A stretch of 64,000 nucleotides of DNA. Source: Notamacropus eugenii (Eukaryota > Chordata > Mammalia > Diprotodontia > Macropodidae). Made by a program: the position numbers and the translations under genes. Shown here one piece after another: positions 1 to 13,100 of this stretch; the stretch's first letter is position 1; each line of letters opens with the position of its first letter. The notes under the pieces were generated by a model. It was not told the DNA's origin. It did no database searches and saw only the letters and a program-made list of their open reading frames with translations. The DNA is taken from NCBI RefSeq assembly GCF_028372415.1, contig NC_092875.1, forward strand, positions 33,188,817 to 33,252,816. The letters are read 5' to 3'.

Positions 1-147
1 ACTTCTTTGTGCTTAAAGGGGAGCATAGCATTAATGGTATCTTTCTTTCTCTCTCTCCCTCTCTCTCTCTGTCTCTGTCTCTCTCTCTGTCTCTCTCTCT
101 CCCCCCTATCCTTTTCTCTTAGAAGCCAAGGTCAGGGAAAGTCTCAC

Positions 148-460
148 CCAAGGCATCAAAAGCCGGCAACAAATCAAATTCTTGGCACCGATTAAGAAGT
201 TTGGATTTCAGGGTGAAGCTGAGCACTCGTGGGTTCTTCCATTTTGTGACCTCAAACTCTATTTCAAAATCCTTCAGCTGACAGACTTCTAGCTGCTTCT
301 GAATTTCCTTGATGACAGTGGACCTGTTGGCAATTTGATCACTGTAGTTTTGGAAGTGATTGACGAAGACAACCAAGTCTACATCAGAACCGCTTGGAGA
401 CAGGTTCCAGCCAAGCTCAGAGATGTTTTTCATGGCTGTGCCTTTGGCAGTGGATCCACC
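148..460 (-). CDS. OAS2: OAS2 exon 7 (unit 2, catalytic exon)
   Basis: Acceptor ATTAG|GGTGGA, donor TTGG|GTGAGA; 313 bp, 24 longer than the usual 289. It encodes GGSTAKGTAMK, then an unusual NISELGWNLSPS stretch, then GSDVDLVVF (catalytic Asp pair) and [12 protein letters not shown] (third Asp). This is the last OAS2 exon in the window. Confidence 0.9.
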
Positions 461-3400
461 CTAATGGAGAAGAAAAGTGGTAGATTATCTTTGCTCATGA
501 TTCAGAGTTGAAAGGCATCCTAATTCTATTTCCTATGTGACCTCAGGCAAGGTTAATATCACTGAACCTCATTAAATAATTAAAAGATAGGTTCCTTTTA
601 GATTAGAGTTCTCAGACTGTGACCTGTGACCTTAGAGGTCCTCCAGTCCAACCCATACCTGCACAAGAATCCCATTCTATAATATATCTGGCAAATGGTC
701 AGTTATGGCCTAATGGTCCAAATGTGGCTTGACCAGGAAAAATCCTAGAGTGAGCATCCTTGTCCTGGTTATAGACCCTGTGCAAATCTCCATGTGACCA
801 AACATCCTATTAGCTTCCTTAGCACCCCATGCAATTCTGGGTTGATTCTCCAGTCACTATGTACAGGGTACCATTTTCTGCATGACAAATCCTTTCAACT
901 GGTAGTATCTTCCTTCCCAAGCTACCTGTCATTTTGTTACTTTGTATATATAGATATATGTACATTTATTAACTTCGTATTTAGGCCACATATATTTTTA
1001 ATATATACTTGTCTCTTCAATTAAAATATAAGTTCCTCTTGAGTAGGGATTATTACATTTGTGCCTATACCTCCCAGAGCCTAGTATAGTTCAAGCACAT
1101 AATAGGTACATAATAAATACTTGTTGATCGATTTAAAAATGCAAATTAAAACAACTATGGGCCATCACTGTGCTAGCCTCTGGGGCTATTTTCAAGAAGC
1201 TGACATTTCAACAGAAGAGACAAATTATTTATACACACACACATAACACACAAATAATATAAAGCGAATAAACACAAAAAAACCAAATGCAGAAGAGTTT
1301 AATAAAGAAGGTAATAACAGATAGGGAGGAATCGGGAAAAGCTCTATGAAGACAGTAGAGCTTGAATTGTACCTTGAAAGAGGACAGGAATTCTCTGTGG
1401 TAGAGTTAAGAAGGCAAAGCATTGTAGGCATGAGGAATGCTCAATGCAAAGGCACAGAGGTGGGAGATAGTGTCAAATGTAAGATACAGAGTCAAAGACT
1501 AGTTTGGATGGATTGCAGAGGGTGGAAGTGGACATAATGTACAATGAAATTGGAAAGATAGTTTGGGGTCAGGTTGTGAATGGCTTTAAAAGTTAAATAG
1601 GAATTTAGGAGTAATAGGGAACAATATTCTGGGAAAATGGAAAGGGATGGGATCAAGGGCATGTGAAGAGTGGTTGGCTTTGACAAAGAGAAAGGCTACC
1701 TCTTTGTTAAAGGCAGAAGGAAAAGAGGCAAGAGAGGGAGTTCATGTGGAAGGGTTCAATTATTTTTCCAGTAAAGTAAGAGATAATATCCTCAACCTAT
1801 AGAGTGGGGGGAAGGATGATGGGAGGATTAAAGAGAGAAAAGAAAGTTTGAAATAGCTTCTTTGGGTAGTAGAATATCAAATCAATTAAGGAGGGATAAA
1901 AGAATTAAGTCATTGCAAGTGAGAGCCCAGTTGAAATTGGGTAACATGAATTTGTAATGTACCTAGTCAGTAGAACTGTAGGACTTTTACAACTCTATTC
2001 AAAGTCATCAATAGGGATAGAAGAGGCAGATGATGGAAATTACGTAAGGCTGAAATTTGGCAAGGGATAAGTGGGTAATAGGATAAAAAGACAATAGATT
2101 TCAGAGTAAAGAAGAATGTGAAACTGCATTGGTTACCTTTAGGGTTGAGATTTGAAAGGAAGGTCAGAGCAGGAGTGATGGCCCAAGACCATATTGAGGG
2201 ACAGAAAGTTCACAGGTCATGAGAAGGGCAAGGAAAAGGCTAAAAGATAGGAGGTTATGATTAGATGGAAGAGTGCCAGTGTTTTTCATTTAAAGAAATG
2301 GATTACAGTGAGATGCAGGGCTTAGGGTTCCTTTGTGTGGCTGAGGTCAGGGCAAAAGAGTAGGTCATGGAATTGAGAGGTTAAGGAGTTTGAGGGAAGA
2401 TCTAAATGAGTATTAAAGTCCCATAGTATTAGGGCAGAAGTTGAGGAGGAGAAGTCGGGTGCTAAACTCTTTGGGAAAGGAGTAATGATGACTTAGGTAC
2501 CAGGATACAGTACCAGACATGATCTGGATTGAGTAGAAAATCTTAATAGGAGGAGCTTCAAAGGAGGAGAGGTTTCTGAGTAATGGTAGTGAAGGAAGAG
2601 CCTGGAATTAGTAATGAGGAGAAAAATATATCCTGATTCTCTCTCCAGAACCAGAGTATTAAGGGATGTAAGTGGAGGTACATATAAGACTGGAGAGGAA
2701 AGACAGAAATTTGGTGTTGTCTTGTGGAGTCAAGTTTCTCTGAGTGTATAGAAGGAATGGAAGAGAAAGAGAATCACTTCCTAAAGAGTGGGACCAGGAG
2801 AGCAATTCTTACCTTCACAACTTTCCCAACATTCATGGTGGAATTTTTGAAGCATTTTTCTGTCAGGAACTTAAAGATGATGTCCACAACTTCTCCAATC
2901 TGATTCAGTGATTCTTGTTTAGGTTGGAGAAAATCATAGATGAACTTATCAAGCTTATGGCCTCTAGTTACATAAAGAGATGCTGGCTAGGGAAGAGACA
3001 GATAAAGATCATGGTAAGTAACCTAGTATGTTGTCTGATAATCTCCATGCCCTAAAAAAATCAGTTCTGTAGAGGAATAGTTTCTGTACTTGGGGAGCTT
3101 ACAGCCTGTGGAGGAAACATAATGAATGAATACAGACAGACATCAATAATGGAAAGCCAAAAATCTATACAATGTCATGGCATCACTCCTTCTCTCTAGG
3201 TGTCAAGTAATCTTAGGAAGGAAAAATTGAAGAATTGTAGAAGGGTTATGAAAGTGTTTACAGAATTAGGGGTTAGGCTGGCTAGTTAGGGAAAGCTTTT
3301 TAGAGAAAGTCTTAATTTAAGGAAACCTTAATTAATTATCTCCTCCTATCTCCAAAATATAAGTACCTTGAGGGGCTTTTTAATTTCTATTTCTAGCACC

Positions 3401-4029
3401 TAGGAAAGTTCTCAGCACATGATAGATTAATAAATTCCTGTTGACAGATAAATTCCTACTATGTGCTAGACAATGTGTGGAGTATTGGGTATGTGAAGGA
3501 TAAGGAGTTGTCTCTCCAACCCATGACATAATTTGGAAAAGACAACTTTAGAAAAAATAGCTTTTGCCTTCAAAGGTCAACCAGACTTCTCTTTACTTTG
3601 GATTAAGGTAAACATGAGGTATATAATTAAATAAATAGCAAATAGAAAGAAAATAGGGACAAAGTTATCTTTTTTCCTTGAGGGATGGCAGCATTAACTA
3701 TACAAACCAAACTTTGAAACAGAGTGGTAAGGATGCAGATTGGCATGGGTGATAAATCATAACTTGGAAAGAGCAATCCATCTGCAGGGAAAGGAGAAAA
3801 GATTTCCGGGACAAAAGCATGATTGGATTGACCAAAGATGTTAAGACTCAATCTTTTGAAGTAGTCAGGAGGGCAAAGGTTAGGGATAGCAGAGGAAGTC
3901 TGAGACAAGGGAAAGGGACCAAGTGAAAAACAGAACATCAGAGAGATATGATTGAGATAGGGAGCAAGAGGTTCATGACTAGGTTCTATGATGGAAGTCA
4001 GTAATCTGTCATGAAGGGGATCATGTTTA

Positions 4030-4115
<86 letters not shown>

Positions 4116-7100
4116 GTACATCCCAGGGCATCCAAGATGAAGTATTCGCCTTCATAAAATAGGGGGAAGATATCCACCTTTCTGCTTCTTCAGCCAGCTG
4201 TTTCCAGAGTTCAGGATCTCTTCCACTGACATTAATAGTTGGGTCTGCTGGATCTAGGATGATTGGCCTAAAAAATCCATGCAAAGAAATCAGGGATGAA
4301 CTTTCTCAAGGTAAAATATGATTCTTGGAAGTATGCTAGGACTGGGGCAGATAGAGGATGGTTCTTGGCTTTGGGTTCATAAGACATGGATTCTAGTGTG
4401 GCTCTGACTATGTGTGTGACATTGGACCACACACCCTTTCTGGGCTTCAGTTTCTGCAAATGAAAAAATAATTATTAGGATAAAATAAGCCACTCCAGTA
4501 CCTTTGCCAAGAAAATCCCAAATCGGGTCACAAAGAGTTGGACATGACTGAAATGACCAAACAAAAGCAGGCAGGCAGTAGAAAGAGAACCATCTCTGAA
4601 GTCAAAAAGTCTCTGTTCAAATTCCATCTCTAACATTATCTATGTAACCTTGGACAAATGATTTAATTGGCTTGCACCTTGCTTTCTTCATCTGTAAAAC
4701 TGGCAAGTTGGACTAGATGGCTTCTGAGGTTCTTCTCAACCCTAGGTCTATGATCCTATGTATAAATGCTATGTTGTCTTTTTTCCTTTCTTTCCACTAC
4801 TTCTCTCCCCTTTCCCTGTAGCCCAAATCGGAAATTATCAGATATTCAGAACCCTGGATACTAGCCCTGGATCTCTCATGCCATGTGACTTTAGAGAAGT
4901 AATTTATCCTTCTTCCAATTCGGGTTTCTTCCCTCTAAAATGAGGAGGCTATATTAACTGATTTCTAAGAGGCAACATACTAGAATAAAAATGAGTGCTC
5001 TAATTGGAGTCAAGAGAGATCTAGGTTCTGATTCTGCCTCTGACACTGACTAACAGCCTGACCTTGGGCAATTCATTTGAACTTTCTCAGTCTCAGTTTC
5101 TTCATCTCTAAAATGACATAATAGTTACTCACAGTTTACTTGTATATAGAAATTTATAGTTTGCAAAGTGTTTTCCAAACACTATATCTTTGGAGTCTTA
5201 TAACAACTCTGTGTGGTAGGTGCTATTGTCCCCATTTTGCAGACGAAGAAATAGACCGAGAGACCTTAGAATGTAGGTTTCTCCTGACCCTAAATCAAAT
5301 GTTCTAGTTACTACCCACTGCAATCTTCTGTGATGCCTGTCATCTAAGTATTACTTTCAAATCAGGATCGCTTTTTGAGTATTAACTAAGGTAATTCATG
5401 CAAAGACTTTTGTAGGTCTCAAGGTGCGTTAGCATCATTATTTTCTAAGACTTCTGCTTCTGAAATTCTGAGGTGCTGATTTTGATTTGTTCCTGAGATA
5501 ACTAGTCTACTGAAAGTGCTCAATGGATTAGAAAAAATTTTTCAATCTTTTTCACAAGTCAAGGGAAGGATGGTGAAGACATTGGCACCTTTCTTTTTGG
5601 AGCTGGAAATGCAAGTGGTTCCTGATGGTCTCATCCTCAAAGTTGTAATTGACTGTCCAGTAGATACAGAGTTTGTCATACTTTATAATCAGTTCCAGCA
5701 CTGTTAGTATGCCTTCAGCTATGCTGAAATCATCTGATCCACTCCCCTGCTCCCAGGCATAGACTGTTAGCAGCTCCAGAGCATATTGTAGGGGAAAAGA
5801 ATCTTTGTTCTGTATCTTTTGGCACTGCAGAAAGAGAATGGGAAAGCAATCAGCAAGGAGGTAGAGGGCTGCATCCCACCCTCTAAGCCCTATGACAGAC
5901 CACATCACTCAGGGCTGTTCTTAGGAGAGCTTATTCCCCTGCTGAAGGTGAAGGCATGACAACACTTTCAGAACAGTGGAGAGGCCAGGCTTCTAGACCT
6001 GGCTCTGCAAGGAGCTATTTACTTTGGGGTAGGCAGATTCTCAGGGACTTCATTTCCTCCAAATGCAGACAAGGGAATCAGCCTGAGCAGGGACTCAACC
6101 TTTTCTAGGTTGATTTCTTCGAGCTCTGGTACCAAACAGAAATGACAATGTTGGTTTTATCCATGGGATTGTCAGTGAGACTTTTAAGTAGGGATAAGCT
6201 TGAACTCGAGTAAAATGGTGGCATCATAACCACTCACATTTGCACCAGAGTCCTTTGTACATTAAACCTGACAAAGAGACATTGCGCTCTCCCAAAGCCT
6301 CCGGATGCCGACTCTCTTTCCTCCTCATAATTACTTAGTATTTGCTTATCTATAAATCTGATATCTCCCTAGTGAACCGGAAACTCCTGAGAGCTAGAAT
6401 GGCTGTCATTTCTGTCTTTGTATCCCCTGTGTCTAGCTTTGTGCCTGGCACCTAGTAACTACTTAAGAAAATGCTGCTGAGTGGTGCATTGGATAGAGCA
6501 TGGGACCAAAAGTGAGACATATCCGAGTTCAGATGTGGTCTCAGGTATTTATTAGCTGTGTGACCCTGGGCAATAAACTTAACCTCTCTCAACTTCAGTT
6601 TCCTCATTTGTAAAATGAGGATAATAATAGCACCTCCCTCCCAGGGGTGTTGTGAAGATCAAATGTAAAGTGTTTTGAAAATCATAGATATATGAATGCT
6701 AGCTATCAAGGTGATTAGTTGAATTGAACTGAATAGATTTTAATTTCTTGAAGACTTTAAATGTGGCAGGGGGATCCATTATCATTCTTGGTAGATGTAA
6801 TTATTAGGAAAATTTCCCTTCCTTCAGTCTTGATTAGTCTTTCTACAACCCAACCCAACCCAACCCAACCATGGCTCTCAACACTGCCCTCTAAAGGCCT
6901 GAAGAACTGGCTAAGTTTCTAAATGATAGGTCATCAAATACTTAAAAATAGCAACCATTTCCATTTATTTCTTCCTCTCCTCTTTTAGTAGGAACTTGAG
7001 ACCCCATCTACACAAATTATTCTGAAGTCAAATCAATAAAAACACTTATTAAGTGCCTACTGTATGCCAGATACTGTGCTTAGGCCAGGGGAATACAAGG

Positions 7101-10100
7101 AGTGGTTTCTTCCTATCTTTTCTAAAACATGTCGCCTCCCCCCCCGCCCCAAACAGAACACTCCATATATGGTCTAATCATGGCAGAGTGTTGCAGGCTA
7201 TCACTCCCTTATTCCTGGGCAATATACTTCTATTCATGCAGACTCAAATTCAATTCCATTTTTTGGTCACCATATCCCCCTGTTGGACCATATTGAACAT
7301 CAGTCAACAAAAACCCTATTCAAAATAGTAAGGAACAAGTAAACTTGTTATTTTTTTGAGCCATTTTGGATATTTTGATAAGATTTGTGGATACCTGTTA
7401 TCTCACCAACAGATTTTTATCTCAGGAATTGAACATTGTCATGTAACTGTTCTCAACTCTAGTTACAAGAAATTAAAGTAGATCCACTTGAACTTTAAAA
7501 ACCATCAGGGTCCAGGATGAACAGTACCTGCTGATACCAGTGCTTCACCAAGAGTATTAAATCCTTCACTTTTCGGGGACGATGGTTGAAAAAACTCCCT
7601 TGTAGTTCTGTGAAGCAGACTGATGATTCAGGAGCAGATTTCCCTGGATTTATCCGTTTCCGATAAGTTGCGGGGCTTGGTTTATACTTTGAGGCTGATG
7701 TTCGAGTGTACCAGACACTTGGTTCAACTGGATAGGTGAGAAATGCATGTAAAACTCAGGGTACTCTACCAAGACAAGCCTCTAGCAGAACAAAACCTTC
7801 AATCATTCTCTATTCTCCCCAGGAAAAAATACAGACTTCTCAATCTACATTTCAAGGCCTTCAAAACCAATGCAAAAGCAAGGAGATGGGAGATGGCAAG
7901 ATGAATTTGGGGAACAACTAGTAGTGCAAATTAGAATGTATAGTGTATAAAGAAGAATAATGTGAAATAATTCTGGAAAAGCAGTTAGAAGCCAGCTTGG
8001 AAGCACAGTGGATAGAGATTTGAACCTGAAATCAGGAAGACCTAAACCGAAATCCAGCCTTACAGTTACTTGTCACATGACTCTGAGCAAGTTGCTCAAT
8101 TGATGGGGGTGCTTGTGTGCTTGTGATTGGCACTGCTTGTGATCCATCTTGTGATATCTACCCAAAATGTGGACACAGAAGTCAAGAAGAAACAAGGGTC
8201 TTTGAAGGGTCTTTGGTAGACCCTAAGTCTTGTAAGCTCAAATCATTAAGGAATGACAAGTACATCACACAGGGATTTAGAAGTCACAGTGAGGGATGGA
8301 GAAGAAATCCAAGTTCTAAAAAAAAATAGATTAACTGAATGTCAGAGCAGTTAGGATAGGGTTAATCTACACAGCAACAACTAACACTTTAAGCTTACCA
8401 CACATTTACACCTACAGAAACTCACAGGTTCTCAGTGTTGGAAGGGACCTCTGAGGATGGCAGCTAGTTCAATCTTGGACAAGAAGTCCCTCTATAAAAT
8501 CCAGTCTTTGAGAGTAATGGGAAACTCATTCTCTCCTGAGCAGCCTATTCCACTTTTGGATATTATTAGGAAACTCCCACTGTTAAGAAGTATTTTCTAA
8601 AATGGACAACAAATCTTCATTTCTGAGTGAATCCTTTGCAATTTTGGTTGCTTCTGTTAGGTCACCAAATTTGTATTTTACCTTGAGTATAAGATCTGGT
8701 GCCCCCCCTCCCCATTTTTTGGAAATCCATGTCTGTGGAGACTTAAACACAAGCTCTTCCCAATCAACAGTCTGAGATTTTTTTCAGAGTAAAATCTAAC
8801 TTTCATCAAAATAAGCCAGAAACTGAATGATATCTCAATGGCCCCAAGGATTGGTCAACTCATGCCCAGAGCTCTGATTCATGAATAAATCTTGGTAATA
8901 TAAATGACCAGATTTAAGCTGTGGTTTTTCAGTTTTGGAAAGGTGAGCTCCACTGACTATAAATATGTTTAAGTAGGCATCTGGAGCAATAACCTGTTCT
9001 GTTTTCTCTTCCTTGGGGAAGATTCCAGAGAAGTCAGAAGTCAGAAGCCTCAGGCTATGATGGGAAATGATTAGAATTCTGGGAGAAAGCTAGGAGCAGA
9101 CAGACAGAAGGGAAATGATACATTTTGTCTATCTTTGATCAGCCCACAAACCAGGCAGATTATGGGTTAGAGAAGGGCTGTATGAAAGAGTGAATTGTAG
9201 AATGGGAAGAACATGGAAGTTTAAACTCAGTTTTTGCCCTTGACTGCCTATGTGACTATGACAATATCCATTAACTTCTCTCAACCTGTTTCCTCACCTA
9301 TAGATGACCTCAGAGGTCCCTTCCAGCTCCAAATCTATGGTCCTAAAGACTCAGGCAAAACAGTCAGTTTGATCTTATATGAAATGAAAGCAAATGACTA
9401 GTTTTGACTAAAATCTCACCTTCTACAGGAACACTTAATTTTAGAGCCTTCCCTCCATTAATTATTTCCTATTTAGTCCAAATATGACTTTTTATGTATA
9501 TTGATTTGTTTGTTTTCTTCCCTATTTGATTGTGAACAGGGGTCATCTTTTGCCAAGCATTGTATCCTCTGTGCCTAGCACAGTGCTTGGAACATAGTAA
9601 GAATTCAGTAAATGTTGATTGACTGACTGACTAGCTTACTTTTACTTTCTTCTGTTACTCTGCCTTGAAATGGTTTAAAAATTAAGTAGTTATATCTTAG
9701 AAAGTCATTTTTATAACAAATATTAAATTATTTTTATAAGAAATAAAAAGGATTCTAATACTGGCTCTACAAACAGGTCATTGTGTGACCTTGGACAAGC
9801 ACGCTACCTCTCAACTTCAGTTTTCTCATCTGTAAAATGGAGAGAATGATCCTTTACTCTCTTGGGTATCCTCCACTAAAGACCCATCTTTATTCTTTCA
9901 GTGGCCATCTTATTACCAAAGTCAATGCCTTCTATCACCTGCTGACATGGTATCTGTCCAGGGTACTTACCCAAGACACTGAAGATGGGAAGCACATCAA
10001 AGGTAATGCATAGGTCAGACTCGGTCAGTATCAACTGGTGCTTATCCTCTACTACCTTGACTTTCCCCATGGGTGCCAGCAGCTTCAGCTTTATCAGGTC

Positions 10101-13100
10101 TCCCTCAAATCGTTCTTTGTGGAAGATGACAAGGGTGCCATCAGAGTGGCCTTTGAGAACAGTGTCTCTGCCATAGGACCCACCCTATGAGAGAAAAGAA
10201 AATGTGTGGTGGGACCAAAAGTGAGAGGGATCTCCATCACTTATGAGACAGTCAGTGGGAGGAGACTCCAAGCAAGAAGAACCAGCCAGTCCAGCTCTCT
10301 TTGGCTTCTCCAACACCAGAATTTTGAAATCCTTCTCTATAGTCCCAGCTCCCTTTGATTGTCCTAGAAAACAAATATTAGTAATAGCTCATGTTTCTAA
10401 AGGTTCTTTGGTTTCTGAGGGATTTAAAGACAAACACTGAACAGTCCCTGACCCTCAAAAGGCTTCTACTCTATTCAACATCTTGGGGCGGGGGGAGAAA
10501 ACAAGCATTTATTAAATACCTACTATGTACCAAGCACTTTAAAAATATTTCATTTGATCCTCACGATAACTCAGCTGTTATTATTTCCTCATTTTATCTT
10601 AAGCTGAGGCAGACAGAGAATAAACTGGTAAATGTCTAAGACTGGATTTGAACTCAGGTCTTCCTGATTCCAGGCCCAGTACTCTATCCACTGAGTCACC
10701 TAGCTGCCCAAGGAAGATGGGGGTTCTAAGAGATGGTGATGAGGAGGGAATGCACCCCATGGTAACCACTATGTAGAGTCTACAGAACAGTTTAGTTGGA
10801 GCACGGAATATGTGAAGGGGACCAAAGGGGAATGAATTTGGAGGAATCAGAGCCTGGAGCTCACTAAATGCAAGGCTGAAGAGTTTGGATTTTTTCCTGG
10901 AGAAGAGGGAGCCATTGAAGATTTTTAGGGAAAGGAGTGATATGAACCACCATAGAGCTTAGGATCTTTTGTCAGTTTTGTGAAGAACACAACACAAGGA
11001 GAAGGAGAAAGATTGATTGGCAGTGGGAAGATCACATGGAAGATGATTTCAGGCATCCAGGTGAGGTGATAGGGGCCTGGTCTGGGGTATGAGAAGCAAG
11101 AAGGGACTGTGACAATGTAATGATGGGAACTGTGATGATGGAGCTGACAAGACTTGGCAGCTGACTGGCTGGGCAGAGTGATGAAGAGGAAAGAACTGTG
11201 ATGTGGGGGATGGTGGAGACTTCAACAGTAACAAGAAGGTTCAGAGGAGGAATTTCTGGTTTAGAGGAAAAGATAATGAGCTCTCTTTTGAATTGGATTA
11301 AATCTGAGTTGCTGACCAGACATCCAGGCAAAGTCTAGTGAGGTCAGAAATGTAAGGATAAAGGACCTCCATGACTGCTGTCTCTCTTACCTCCCCATCC
11401 ATCCCAGCTTTCTCTCATAGTGTTTTGTTCTGAATTAGATGTAGGAGAAAATCTGTGTGCGTTTATCCTTCATTGCTGAAGAAGACCATGACATCAGAGA
11501 AATAATAACATGACTTGCACTTTGTTTTGAGTGAGGGAGGGCTGTGCAGGTTACCAGCCTCACTTCTCCTCCAGAGCCATCTGAATCCAGTGACCTGTCT
11601 GGAGATGACCCAGGATGAGGGAATTGGGGTTAAGTGACTTGCCCAAGGTCACACAGCTAGTGAGTGTCAAGTGTCTGAGATTTGAACTCAGATCCTCCTG
11701 ACTCTTGCACTGGTGCTCTATTCACTGCACCACCTAGCTGCCCCTGGGGAAAATCTACCCCTTAGTTCAGCCAAGAAAAGGCAGGAAGATTTCAAAAGTA
11801 GATTTGCTAGGAAACAAAGGGATGATCAAAACACAATTTTTAAAAATCCCCAAAGCAGTCTACTGAGCATCTTATCCCAAGGGCACTAATAGAGCCATCA
11901 GTCCACACTCCTGTTCATCTCCTAAGAGAAGAATATTTAGGATAGGCTGTGCTCTGCGTGAGTCCTTGGGGTGGGGATGGGGGGGCACAGTTTCCCTAAA
12001 GTTTCTTCCAGCTCTGACATTCCACAGAACTATGAAATTCCCTTTCTGGTCTCCCACTCTATTTCTCTTTCCTAAGTTACAGAGTGAAACCCTACCCTAC
12101 AATCATCCAATACTGATTAGGAGGCAAGGAGCATCCATGGCACATGTTCTGTGCCCACTGTTGGCAACAGCACCTAGATCTGATCAGTTACAGCTCTGGG
12201 CTGGCAGCCTCATTCATCGCAGCCTCCATAAATGCTTGACTGAGGCTGCCTAAATAAGACTACAGGAAAAAAGCCTCTAAGAACAAAAATTGTGGCTGGA
12301 CACCTTGTTTTTGCCTCTATGGAGAGCATACATGACCAGCACAGGTTAAGGGACAATTAGAATGGTCGGTCCTGTAGAGGTTGTGGGTCCAGAGGATCAG
12401 GGACCAAGATTCTTGTGTGCAATGAGTCCAGAAGGTGAAGATAAGGATGGAGAGAATTCCAGGAATGGGGGACAGTCAGTGAAAATGCTTGGAGCTGGGA
12501 GATGGATTGTCTTGTAAGAGGCCAGCGCGGCTGGATTGTATCAAACATAGTGGGGAGCAAGACCAGAAAGGTGTGTGGGTGGGGCTTTGAATGCCAAACA
12601 GAAGATTTTGCATTTGATCCTAGAGGTGAGAGAAAGTTTACTGAAGAGTGGGAGGGACATGGTCAGACCTGAGCTTTGGGGGAAGATCAATTTGACAGCT
12701 GAATGGATTATGGTGGGGAACCACTTGATGCAGAGAGGCCAAACAGAAGGTTATTGTAACCTACTCTTCATCTTTGTGGTCCCCATGTGACCCTCCCTCC
12801 TCACCTTTCCTCTGAAATGTTGCTCTAGTCTCACTCAATCCTCTATCCTTTCCAATCCCTGCCCCCCAACTTCCAAAGTAATATTCCTTAAACACAGATC
12901 TGATCATATCACTTCCTGTTCAATAAACCCCAGTAGCTCCCTATTACCTCTAGGATCAAGTACAAATTCTGGCATTTAAAGCTCTTTATAACTTGGTTCT
13001 AACCTACCTTTTGAGATTGATTATACATAATTCCCCTCTAAGCACTTTTTGGTCCAGTAAAACTGACTTTCCTGCTGTTCCTCATTTAGTCTCCCACCTC

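Noticed and set aside
6849-6872. (CCCAA)n run as a possible interstitial telomere
   Set aside because: The unit is CCCAA, not CCCTAA, and only about four copies are present.
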